Assembly (NCBI GenBank): GCA_019454045.1 | Contig: SKCR01018445.1 | Location: forward strand, 62,001 to 126,000 | Direction: 5' to 3' | From: Zanthoxylum bungeanum | Taxonomy: Eukaryota; Streptophyta; Magnoliopsida; Sapindales; Rutaceae | DNA length: 64,000 bases | Shown here: one piece after another, positions 11,344 through 19,608 of the stretch | Numbering within the stretch: the stretch's first letter is position 1 | Layout: each line of letters begins with the position of its first letter | Made by a program: the position numbers and the translations under genes | Notes under the pieces: model-generated | The model's database searches: none | Seen by the model: only the letters and a program-made list of their open reading frames with translations | What the model was told of the DNA's origin: nothing

Positions 11344-11745
11344 AATTATGTCAACAATTTCAACAGACAAGGGAACAATCCATATTCCAACACCTACAAC
11401 CCAGGGTGGAGGAATCATCCTAATTTATCATGGAGCAACAATTCAGGCCAACAGCAGAACTATCCACCTGAATTCCAGCAACAGAACAAAGGCCAGGAGC
11501 AGGCAAATGAATCAGGAATAACAGAAGTGTTGACCTACTTGAAAAAGATGGAAGCAAAACACGACTCTCAAGCAGCAAGATATGACACTATATTTCAAAG
11601 CATTCAGCCTCTATCAAAGCACTGGAGAATCAAATGGGACAACTGGCCAATGCTCAGAGTTACAGACCGCCAGGTACCCTTCCTAGCAACACAGAGCCAA
11701 ATCCAAGGAACATGGGGAAGGAGCAATGTCATGCCATCATGTTAA
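11341..11745 (+). pseudogene. Athila gag, C-terminal Asn/Gln-rich part
   Basis: This begins MNYVNNFNRQGNNPYSNTYNPGWRNHPNLSWSNN, the well-conserved Athila gag block just after the capsid region. The preceding gag piece stops at 11341-11343 in a different frame, so one shift separates them. The Gln-rich segment (QQNKGQEQANESG) leads to KKMEAKHDSQAARYD. It ends out of frame with the next piece. Confidence 0.85.
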
Positions 11746-12106
11746 AAGCGGTACTGAAATCAACAAAGATGTTGGAGTCAAAACAGCTGCTGAGGAAGTT
11801 CCAAAAGAAACAAAGCAACAGATGGAGGAAAAAGAAGCAAAGGAAAAAGAACAGATCACTCCACCTCCACCTTTTCCTCAACGTCTTCAGAAGAACAAAT
11901 TGGACAAGCAGTTTTCTCGGTTCCTGGAGATCTTCAAAAAGCTGCATATCAACATTCCATTTGCAGAAGCGTTGGAACAAATGCCCACCTATGCCAAATT
12001 CATGAAAGATATTCTTTCACGAAAACGGAGATTGGGAGATTACGAGACAGTAGCATTAACAGAAGAATGCAGTGCCATCATTCAGAGGAAACTTCCCCCA
12101 AGTTGA
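11726..12106 (+). pseudogene. Gag-protease linker of the Athila element
   Basis: The frame is Lys/Glu-rich (EEVPKETKQQMEEKEAKEKEQ), then a proline patch TPPPPFPQRLQKNK. The conserved FSRFLEIFKKLHINIPFAEALEQMP-YAKFMKDILSRKR segment precedes the Athila protease. The stop at 12104-12106 overlaps the start of the protease frame, so one further frameshift separates gag linker and protease. Confidence 0.85.
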
Positions 12107-13047
12107 AAGATCCTGGCAGTTTCACTGTTCCTTGCGTCATAGGAGAACATAACTTTGGTAAGGCTTTGTGTGATTTAGGTGCGAGTGTTAACTTGATGCC
12201 TTTTTCTATTTTCAGGAAATTACAGATTGGAGAAACAATGCCAACTTCAGTCTCACTGCAACTTGCTGATAGAACGCTCGTATTTCCGAGAGGCGTAGTT
12301 GAGGATGTGCTGGTCAAGGTTGACAAATTCATTTTCCCAGCAGATTTTATTGTCCTTGATATGGAGGAAGACGCAGACGTGCCAATCATCCTTGGGAGAC
12401 CATTCTTGGCTACAGGTCGAACCATTATTGATGTACAAAAAGGAGAATTAACCATGAGGGTACAGGACCAAGAAGTAACATTCAATGTTTTCAAGGCCAT
12501 GAATTTCCCAGATGATGAAAAGAAGGAGGAATGTTTCAAACTTGATGTGATACACAGTACCATTCAGAACTCTAATGCAATGCAAAGTTCTACTGACAAA
12601 CTTAAAACATGTCAATTGTCTGTGGAGCCTAAAGATAAAGCATCTTTTGCACTGAAAGAGCCAATTCTTGCACTACAAGCAACAGAAGAGAAAAAGTTCC
12701 ACCAGCTCAACGAATTGGAGGAATTTCACAATCAGCCTTTTGAGGATGCCAAATTGTACAAAGAAAAGGGCAAGAAAAGACATGATGAGAAGTTAGTGCG
12801 CATACAACTGGAACCAGGGCAGAAGGTACTGTTAAACAAATCAAGGGTGAAATTCTTCCCATGGAAGCCAAAATCACGGTGGTCAGGTCCATTTGTGATC
12901 ACCAAAGTTTTACCAAATAGAGCCGTTGAGATACATGATCCTGACGCTAACAAAACTTTCAAGGTTAAAAACAAGCGTGTCAAGCACTACTGGGGAGAAT
13001 CATTTGAGCGACAAAAAGAAAGTGTTACACTTTCAGATCCAGCTTAA
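12067..13047 (+). CDS. Protease fused in frame to integrase C-terminal tail
   Basis: A 326-codon frame; its Met at 12067 is internal and the natural frame probably begins upstream. Residues 20-150 are an Athila aspartic protease, with the active-site loop DLGAS at 36-40 and ILGRPFLATG at 108-117. From about residue 211 it is the integrase tail: FHQLNELEEFHNQ, RVKFFPWKPKSRWSGPF and KVKNKRVKHYWG. In complete Athila pol these are separated by about 1,000 residues of RT, RNase H and integrase core. Here they are joined in frame near 12,680. The frame is open throughout, so a protease-tail protein could be made. It ends just before the conserved post-pol segment. Confidence 0.88.
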   Translation: MQCHHSEETSPKLKDPGSFTVPCVIGEHNFGKALCDLGASVNLMPFSIFRKLQIGETMPTSVSLQLADRTLVFPRGVVEDVLVKVDKFIFPADFIVLDMEEDADVPIILGRPFLATGRTIIDVQKGELTMRVQDQEVTFNVFKAMNFPDDEKKEECFKLDVIHSTIQNSNAMQSSTDKLKTCQLSVEPKDKASFALKEPILALQATEEKKFHQLNELEEFHNQPFEDAKLYKEKGKKRHDEKLVRIQLEPGQKVLLNKSRVKFFPWKPKSRWSGPFVITKVLPNRAVEIHDPDANKTFKVKNKRVKHYWGESFERQKESVTLSDPA

Positions 13048-13184
13048 CGTTCGAGAAGTCAAGTCTGGCTGACGACTTTAAACTTAGCGCTAGCAGGGAG
13101 GCAACCCATGCAATTTGTGTATATATTGTGATTTGGGTGTTTTATTTTTGTGTGTTTAATTTTTGCAGGATTAGTCATTTCAAA
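13048..13184 (+). promoter_or_regulatory. Post-pol leader with splice acceptor
   Basis: After the pol stop comes the conserved Athila segment ending gggaggcaaccc (13096-13107). A U-rich tract follows, ending tttttgcag at 13168, 17 nt before the ATG of the cysteine-rich ORF. The tract is a strong-looking 3' splice site, suggesting the ORF is translated from a spliced RNA. This is inferred from pattern only. Confidence 0.45.
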
Positions 13185-13538
13185 ATGGAAGATGCTCTCG
13201 CAAATCTTCGCAAGCAATTTCCTTCTCTCCCTCAAAAATCTCTGATGAAAGTTTACAAAGCTCGCTTGGAACGGATGAGGTTACTGACAATCCATGGTAT
13301 TCCTAATGATATTCGTTGGGTAATTGAAGCACGAGTCCGATTGGCAGGTGAGTCTTCTGACTCTTTTATTTCACATCTGCCTGGTTTTGGAAGAAGCACC
13401 TATGCAAAGAAACGAAGAGCTAAGCAAATGGGTGTTTGTTTTAAATGTGCACGATTTAATTGCAACACTCGTTGTCGTTCTTTAGGAATGGTGTCTGAAA
13501 TCGCGAAGACAAAATTAAATTCATTAGGGATGGCTTGA
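13185..13538 (+). CDS. Basic Cys-rich ORF resembling viral nucleic-acid-binding proteins
   Basis: 117 codons, with the ATG in good context (A at -3, G at +4). The N-terminal half (MEDALANLRKQF...) is helical-looking and charged. From about residue 67 it has GFGRSTYAKKRRAKQMGVC, then a cysteine cluster CFKCARFNCNTRC. A Gly-Arg-Ser/Tyr-Ala basic patch followed at once by a Cys-X2-Cys finger is the hallmark layout of the cysteine-rich nucleic-acid-binding proteins of carlaviruses and vitiviruses, several of which suppress RNA silencing. Cysteine spacing here (C-X2-C-X4-C-X3-C) is shorter than the usual viral form. The frame stops at 13538, but another frame stays open from about 13520 to 13603, so a small frameshift may have shortened it. 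A retroviral-type zinc knuckle is the main alternative. Confidence 0.55.
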   Translation: MEDALANLRKQFPSLPQKSLMKVYKARLERMRLLTIHGIPNDIRWVIEARVRLAGESSDSFISHLPGFGRSTYAKKRRAKQMGVCFKCARFNCNTRCRSLGMVSEIAKTKLNSLGMA

Positions 13539-13988
13539 GTAAGGAGTCTTTAGATGAATATCTTCAACTCTTGAGACGCATCCCAGTGGATATGTTCACA
13601 TAGCCATTCGCAAATTACATACACAATTCCAAAAAGAAAGACAACAATAAGTCTCGGGAATCTGACTCAAAAAGACCCTGTTTGCCAATTTATAAGAAAA
13701 TTGGATGGGAAGCTTGTCCCTGACGCATAGACGTCAATCAAGCCGTTACTTTTCTTGTAAATATTATATCTCTTTGTCTTTTCTTAATAATTGTGATTTG
13801 TTTTGTTGTTTTCTTTTATTTTCTCCGACAGGATCCAGACCTTTTTGACTATCACGATATTATTTCGCTACTAATCGTCCTCTGGAAGATACTTGTGCTA
13901 TTTTTACTCACCCTTTTCAGGTACTATAAATTCAGCCCGTCATTGCACTTTTGAAGGCATCCAGAGTTGAGAAAGAAATACATAAAAA
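13539..13988 (+). promoter_or_regulatory. Spacer before LOG: splice acceptors and TATA-like site
   Basis: After the end of the cysteine-rich ORF no further long frame is seen. Two pyrimidine tracts end in acceptor-like CAG, at 13829-13831 (ttctccgacag) and 13918-13920 (tactcacccttttcag). A TATAAAT sits at about 13925, some 60 bp before the LOG start. The LOG message could therefore come from splicing of the LTR transcript or from a local promoter. The sequence cannot decide between them. Confidence 0.4.
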
Positions 13989-14642
13989 ATGGAAGCCACT
14001 TCAAGAAGACGAGTTGAAAACATCTGTGTGTTTTGCGGTAGTAGTGTTGGTACTAAGCCACAATACATAGAAGCAGCACAGGAATTGGGTCGAGTCTTAG
14101 CTGCAAGGAATATGCACTTAATATATGGCGGAGGCAATCTTGGACTTATGGGGATCGTTTCAAAGGCTGTACAGGAAGGAGGCAGTCATGTTTTGGGAAT
14201 CATCCCAAAACCCTTGGCAGAGGCAAATCTTATTGGATCATCAAACGGAGAGGAACTGATCGTGCCAGGTATGTCTGAACGACTGGTAGAAATGATTAAC
14301 CGTGCTGATGCTTTTATTGCTTTGCCAGGTGGCTTGGGCACATTGGAGGAAATTTTTATTGTACTATCTTGGGCGAACCTGAACATACACCAGAAACCGC
14401 TTGGACTGTTTAATGTTGATGGATTTTATGATTTTCTTTGTGTGTTTCTTGATGATGCTCGGAGAAATGGGTTCGTGTCAAAACCTATGAAAGAACTCCT
14501 CTTCACTGCCAGAACTGCTCCGGATCTAATAGACCAACTCATAGCCTATGAACCACAAGTTGACCCTATCCTTTCAAAGATAAATTGGTCCGAGGACGAT
14601 CGTGGTAAGAGGCGTCGGATTAATCTGGATCTTAACCTTTAA
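13989..14642 (+). CDS. LOG: LONELY GUY cytokinin riboside 5'-monophosphate phosphoribohydrolase
   Basis: LOG enzymes release active cytokinin bases from their riboside 5'-monophosphates in one step in the cytosol. The protein is 217 residues, the full family length, with no stop or frameshift. Motifs: ICVFCGSS at 12-19, YGGGNLGLMG at 46-55, GIIPK at 70-74, MSERLVEM at 95-102, ALPGGLGTLEE at 111-121 and NVDGFYD further on. Arg98 and Glu121 fall at the positions of the catalytic pair known for LOG proteins. The usual Lys after that Arg is Leu. The C-terminus KRRRINLDLNL has a basic patch and an LxLxL (EAR-like) motif. It most resembles the LOG8/LOGL10-type plant paralogues. Host LOG genes have introns and this copy has none, implying capture through RNA. 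The ATG has A at -3 and G at +4. Confidence 0.95.
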   Translation: MEATSRRRVENICVFCGSSVGTKPQYIEAAQELGRVLAARNMHLIYGGGNLGLMGIVSKAVQEGGSHVLGIIPKPLAEANLIGSSNGEELIVPGMSERLVEMINRADAFIALPGGLGTLEEIFIVLSWANLNIHQKPLGLFNVDGFYDFLCVFLDDARRNGFVSKPMKELLFTARTAPDLIDQLIAYEPQVDPILSKINWSEDDRGKRRRINLDLNL

Positions 14643-15152
14643 TTTCCTGTAGATTTCAGCTAACCAGGTACAACCTTCTTAACTCTCCTTTTACTGTTTA
14701 AGACATTGGGGACAATGTCTCATTTAGGTTTGGGGGAGGGAATTAGTTGATCAGTACCTTGTTTTTAGTTTGTGTGTTATTTTTATTTTTAGTCCAAAAT
14801 TTTTCGAAAAATACAAAAAAATTGAAAAATTTTCAAAAATTACAAAAATATTTTGTTTTTTGTGTTTTTATTTTGACTAAAAAGGTGAAATTGGTAAGAG
14901 ATAGCTGAGTAAGGAGTTTCCACTCCTGAGACGTATCTCAAACCTATTTCGAAACAAGTTAATTTTTGTTTATTTCATTTTGAATTATTTAATTTGTGAA
15001 TTCTCCTTAAAACGGACTAAAATGGATCTTCATATGCTCAGTTAGCAATATTATCAACATATATAGTAACATACGGACATGAGCTAAAATTGAAAAGTTT
15101 GTAATATTCAGTGCTCTAGTTTAATTGGAGGAAGCATCTCAAAAAGCAATGG

Positions 15153-15156
<4 letters not shown>
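14643..15156 (+). other. Non-coding 3' region of the LOG element, part 1
   Basis: No coding frame. The segment gacattggggacaatgtctc followed by aggtttgggggagg (14701-14740) is typical of Athila DNA downstream of the ORFs and resembles a second polypurine tract. An A/T-rich run of aaaatttttc words follows (14795-14865). A hairpin-prone stretch ggagtttccactcc lies at 14915-14930. Confidence 0.6.

Positions 15157-15188
<32 letters not shown>
15157..15188 (+). repeat. Poly(A) tract
   Basis: About 32 consecutive A. It is inside the element, upstream of the 3' LTR. It could be a trace of a polyadenylated RNA captured during template switching, or simple slippage. Confidence 0.9.
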
Positions 15189-15189
<1 letters not shown>

Positions 15190-15425
15190 GTCTGAGATCC
15201 GAGTTATTAAGTCTGTAAGGGTGTTTTAACACCTAGTGCCCTAAAACCAACTGGTTTGGGAGTCACTGGCCCAAAGCTCGTTACATGGATCAAAGATGCT
15301 GCAAAAATATATATATCTGAAGTCTGAGTAATTAAGTCCGTAGGGGTGTCTTAACACCTGGTGCCCTAAAGCCAACTGGTTTGGGAGCCACCGACCCAAC
15401 ACTCGCTACATAGATGGAAGATATT
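15189..15425 (+). repeat. Two-copy repeat of about 120 bp with hairpin
   Basis: Two diverged direct copies (about 15190-15300 and 15316-15425) share gtctgag-, ttaagtc-gta-gggtgt and the palindromic core ggtgttttaacacc (ggtgtcttaacacc in copy two). They also share gtgccctaaa-ccaactggtttggga. The palindrome makes a short stable hairpin in RNA. No coding content. Confidence 0.75.
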
Positions 15426-15967
15426 GTATATAAATAAAAAATAGAGAAAAATCAAAGAAAAAATCAGAAAAATCAGAAAAATTATTCCATTGCTGCAAAA
15501 AGGTGTGAATCTGATAGAACTTTAGGACAAAAATATTACTCTCTTATCAACTGCACTTATGACTGTTGTGGGCAAAAATGAGTTGATTAATATTTTGTTG
15601 GCTGTGTATATGGAGAATGGTAAAAATAATCGGAGAATTTACTTATTCGGTAATTTAGAATGAACAAAAACAACTATTAACTTGGAGTAGAAGTTTCACC
15701 TGATTAGTCACTAACATCTTTATTCTCTTTTCGCTTGTCTTTTTGCTTTTGTGTGCATTAGTTTTACTACCTTTTTACTTTTGTAAAATGTTTGTGGGTA
15801 TCATTGCTGTGTAAACCCTCACGAGACTACAACTCGTCACTAGGAGGACACCTAGGGGTTTAAAGGCTTGTTGCATATGCTAAATGCAACCGTGATCCCT
15901 ACGAAAGTGGCTTAGTTTAATTTTAATTTTATTTTTTTTGTTTTTGCTCGAGGACTAGCAAAATGTT
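15426..15967 (+). other. Non-coding 3' region of the LOG element, part 2
   Basis: A/T-rich, with no open frame of note. The stretch 15815-15900, with paired cctaggggt and aggaggacacct words and the phrase cgtgatccctacg, and then gctcgaggactagcaaaatg (15946-15965), is the usual Athila lead-in to the polypurine tract. Confidence 0.6.
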
Positions 15968-15980
15968 AGGTTTGGGGGTG
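15968..15980 (+). other. Polypurine tract of the LOG element
   Basis: aggtttgggggtg directly precedes the 3' LTR start TGATGAG. This purine/G-rich tract is the expected plus-strand primer and is typical of Athila. Confidence 0.8.
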
Positions 15981-18044
15981 TGATGAGCGGAAAATATATC
16001 AATATTTACCGCCCCTTTTACTTAATATTTTGTTTAGTTTCTCGGGTTTGATGAACGTTTTGATGTGTTTTATTTTGCAGATAAAATAATATCGGGACTT
16101 AATGAAATCATTTAGGATGAAATATGGTCAAATAAGGGCAATTATTGGACTTGATATTTAATTTTGGAGATTGGAAACTTGAAAGGGCGTTTTGACGAAG
16201 TGCAGTTTTGGAAATTCCAGTTTGCGCATCTGTCGTATTTTGGGCATAACGTTTTACTCAGATATCGGATTGAGCTGATTCAAGTGCCAGATTAAAGAAG
16301 ACTCAAAGATCTACAACTTTGAAAGAGAAAATATTTTCGAATTCTGATGATTTCATGACCGAAATTGATGAACCATCCAGAAGTGTGTGGAGTGTAATTA
16401 TTAAAAGTCATTATCAATCATTTTCAAAGCAAAATAATTAATTAATAAATAATTATAAAAATTATCAAATCAACACCAAACAAGATAAGAAATTAGTGGA
16501 GATTATGGATTTGGTGGAGTAATTAGTGGAGGAATAATAGTGGAGAAATTAATAATGGATTTGGTGGAGAATTGATGGATGATTTGATGGTGGCAAAATT
16601 TTGCCTATAAATACCAAGCCATTTCATTTGTAAAATTCATACTTTCTTCTTTGAAATTCTTAATGAATAAATAAGAAGATTGTATCTAGTTTGTTTATTT
16701 TTAGTTTTCAGTAATTAATTTTCAGTTTCGCACTTTCTTTTCTTTACTTTTCAGTTTTTACTTTCCGCAATTTACTTTTACGCACAATACTTTTCTTTCT
16801 TTAATTTTTCAGTTTTTACTTTTCAGTAATGAGGAGGTAACTTCCCCAGCTAGGGTGAAAGGTAAGGTTCTTTTACTATTGCTATTTAGATTAATCTCCC
16901 TTAAATATAATATATTCACTATTTAAAATATTGACTTAAAAAGGATACCGCTATATTGGTCGGTTGGTAATTCATTTTAATCTGGTTTTAACCTGACTAA
17001 TCAAGGATACCGCCAGATTGGTCGGTTGGTAATTAAATTTCTTACCGCCTATGGCAGGTTCATGGACAAATCTTTTTACCGCCTTAATGGCCAGTTGGAC
17101 TTAATTTGACTTAATCAGGTTACCGCCTATATGGCTGTTGGTTTAATGTATCACAAGTTTATATATTATATTATGGGAGATATCTAAATTAGTAGTAGTA
17201 AAAGTAATTCCTTTTACCTTAGCATTTTATTTTATTGTAATTTATTTTCAGTATTTACTTTACCGCATTTTTACTTTATGTCTTTTATTTTCAAGTTTTT
17301 ACTAGCCCTAGTTATGTGTTGTAACTAAATTAGTTATCTGGGGTTGTGATGAAATCCAATATCACCGTTTTATAAGGGTTAGATTATAGTTGGGTAATAT
17401 AAAGATTTATTTATTGAGTCTTAATCTTAATGCTTTTTCATTAATTGGCCATTAATAAAATTGATCTGGTAAATCTAAAATGAACTAGACATAGGGATTT
17501 TAGGTTTCAGCCTTAGACTCAATAGCCCACGATCTTCCTTGAGGATAGATAACCCTTTAATAGATTTCCTTACAGGATAGGAATATACCTGTCGGGCGGG
17601 GGTAGCCATAATTGGAACTTAAACTTAATGAATCCAGGAATTTGGTTGACATAGACATATGGTTCAATTGGATTAAACTGGGTATTTGTGTTGACCATCG
17701 AAGAGGCTTTTACATAAATTAGTGTTCCAGGTTAATAAATCAATATATTACCCAACTTTAAGATAACCACTTCATTTAAATAATATTGGAATTAATCACA
17801 ACCCTGGATAGTTTTTTAAATTTGATTTTTCTCAACCTACTTTTAAGACAATTTATTTACTTGTTTTAAATTTAGAATCATCGTCATTTCAAATCAATCA
17901 ATCAAACAACCTGTTAGATACTAGTAATCAGTTGGCCCCATAATTAATAACAAAAAGGTTTTAAGTCCTCGTTGGGATCGATACTTTTTATACTACTTGA
18001 ACGATACGTGCGCTTGCGTTATACGTGTGTGTTTACGCCGGTCA
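15981..18044 (+). repeat. 3' LTR of the LOG element
   Basis: 2,064 bp, TGATGAG...GGTCA. It aligns along its full length with the 5' LTR, with scattered substitutions and short indels, for example near 16060, 16440, 16500-16530 and 17690. The TATA box recurs at 16606-16613. It is followed directly by the TGGG(T) duplication. Confidence 0.93.
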
Positions 18045-18048
18045 TGGG
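18045..18048. repeat. Target-site duplication (right), TGGG(T)
   Basis: Matches 8200-8203 (or 8200-8204 with the T). Removing the element and one copy rejoins the minus-strand Tat gag in one frame (…PQPTYMIN…), confirming the insertion point. Confidence 0.8.
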
Positions 18049-18842
18049 TTGTGGAACAGAGTGGGTGTTAGTAGAGGGTTTAGTCTGTTGGCTGTTCTTT
18101 TCTGGGTCGGGTTCTAATCGGTTGTCAATGAGGTTTTGGATCTCCTACTAGCGGGCCAGTTGTCCATTTTGTGGCCTTTTGCTGATGGAGTGAACGTATA
18201 GGTTTAGTCGAAGTGGTGTGGCACAGGGTTTGGAAGTGGTTTGGGTTCTAGGGTTTAGGAGTCCTTGCCTCTTTCAGCTTTTCAAACATTTTTGACAAAA
18301 AGTCTACCAAAATTGGAGAATCGCCTGTTTCTAATGGCGGCGCCTCAGCAGGAGCGACTTGCCCCTGAAGGCCCTCCAATGGTCTTTCTATTTTGGCCAT
18401 AAAACTTTCTGTTCTCGGCTTCCTCTTCCTCGATATTCCATGACAGGTTTTATCTTAAATGTCAAAAGTCGCTAATCATGGAGGTCATCCTTTTCGCTTG
18501 TTATAAAATGGAGGGCTTGGTGCCCTTAATGATCATGAATCTGGTCATTCTCTAAGGCCGTGTCTGCATCTTCAAGATCTGGCTTCTCCAGAGATCCACA
18601 TATATTTGAAGGTCTCTTCTAGCTTATGTTGGTGTTTTTTAGGTCACGGAACGACAAGTCTATCTCCATGTCCGTGACATATTGGTTCAGGAAGGCCTCC
18701 GCTAATGCCCTCCAGTCATCCATGACCTTTCCTCCATCCGGCTATGATACCATACTACGGGTGCCCCTTCCAGTGACATCCCGAACATCTTCTGCACTTG
18801 GCACTTCGACAAATCCACTAAACTCATCACTGAAACGTATTG
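18049..18842 (-). pseudogene. Tat-lineage gag, central part, decayed
   Basis: Minus-strand remnants parallel the plus-strand gag at 27890-28640. Around 18610-18800, pieces equivalent to the FGMSLEGAP-VW, LADAL and DLEIDLSLRDL segments can be read in changing frames. Around 18480-18560 there is the IKGTKPS-type stretch. Stops and indels break it. It ends at the insertion of the LOG element and continues at 8203. Confidence 0.7.
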
Positions 18843-19262
18843 TCAGAGATGGACCCTAGGATCCCCGTTTCCGTTAAACTTGGCTATGTCATGCATCTTA
18901 AACTGAGGAGGCAGCTGTTCTTTGAAAGTCATCGCATCATAGTCTAATAGATCTTCTTGTTTTCCATTCATCTTACGGGTAACTGACGCTACTTGTTCTC
19001 TGAGTTTCTGTAACTCTGCCTGGGGCCCGGCTATCATTCCCAAGGCATACTCAGCCATGTCATCATCAAGAACATGGATTTCTTCGCTCACCCTATTCGG
19101 GGGCTCCTCACGCCTTCCATCCTCATTGTTTTCTTTTCCCACTATGCGGGGTACTGTCAGATTAGACACAGCGTTGGTCAAAGCTTGTAGTTGCTCGATA
19201 ATTTTGGTGATGTTGGACTCCAATTGATCCATGCGGGAACCTTCGCTGTCTGACTCATCCAT
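18843..19262 (-). pseudogene. Tat-lineage gag N-terminus
   Basis: 139 open codons start MDESDSEGSRMDQLESNITKI. They run through EQLQALTNAVSNLTVPR, an acidic DDDMAEYALG segment and KLREQVASVTRKMNGKQEDLLDYD to LPPQFKMHDIAKFNGNGDPRVHL. The last phrase (KFNGNGDPR-HL) is the conserved gag entry of this Gypsy group and matches 27790-27840. The rest of the gag is frameshifted. Directly upstream lies Athila sequence in the same orientation, not Tat LTR. Confidence 0.85.
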
Positions 19263-19287
19263 GTTTGCTAACCTCTTCTTGACAAGT

Positions 19288-19476
19288 TTTCATTCTTCTC
19301 TCAACAACCGAAATAGTTCTGTCTCGAATGGGAATTGGTGGTGCAACCTCAAAAAGTCCAGGTTCCATGTTGATGATTATTTCTTGACCTTCTAGCCATT
19401 CCATTCTCAACTATCTGATGGTTCTTTCAATCTCTGGGTCAAGCAGTTGGATTTCAAAGCTTCTGGTTTTTCTCAT
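19288..19476 (-). pseudogene. Athila gag N-terminus, second copy
   Basis: It reads MRKTRSFEI, DPEIERTIR, one in-frame stop, EWLEGQEIIINMEPG and then APPIPIRDRTISVVE, paralleling the gag start at 10390. It ends within about 30 bp of the Tat gag ATG. It follows its own PBS and LTR in correct minus-strand order, so it is the 5' end of an Athila copy. Confidence 0.8.
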
Positions 19477-19583
19477 GTAGTGTCTGAGAACCTGAAACAC
19501 AAGAAAACAGAAATAATAAGTAAAAATAAATTAGACACAGGTAAAGGTATCTAACCCCAAAATTAATAGTGAAAGATAAATAA

Positions 19584-19602
19584 GTCCCCGACAACGACAC
19601 CA
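19584..19602 (-). other. Athila primer binding site, mutated
   Basis: On the minus strand tggtgtcgttgtcggggac, differing from the LOG element's tRNA-Asp PBS by a few C/G-to-T changes of the kind produced by cytosine methylation and deamination. Confidence 0.75.
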
Positions 19603-19608
19603 AAAACT

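Larger units (their letters stand above)
8204..18044 (+). mobile_element. Athila-derived retrotransposon carrying LOG and a Cys-rich ORF
   Basis: About 9.8 kb bounded by direct LTRs (8204-10258, 15981-18044), both starting TGATGAG and ending GGTCA, with a TGGG(T) duplication. The order is LTR, tRNA-Asp-type PBS, Athila gag, protease fused to the integrase tail, cysteine-rich ORF, LOG gene, repeats, polypurine tract, LTR. RT, RNase H and the integrase core are absent, so it must be mobilised in trans. The LTRs differ by eye only at scattered bases and small indels, implying a fairly recent insertion. The cargo lies where Athila elements usually carry an env-like ORF or non-coding DNA. Gag is frameshifted while LOG is intact. 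Confidence 0.93.

Noticed and set aside
11729..11980. Minus-strand 83-codon frame
   Set aside because: Antisense shadow of the Athila gag-protease linker, without motif.
13185..13538. Integrated copy of a plant RNA virus genome
   Set aside because: Only one small ORF has a viral-type layout. No replicase, coat or movement gene is nearby, so at most one gene was captured.
13989..14642. LOG as an ordinary host gene
   Set aside because: It lies inside a fully bounded LTR element, between pol remnant and polypurine tract, and has no introns.
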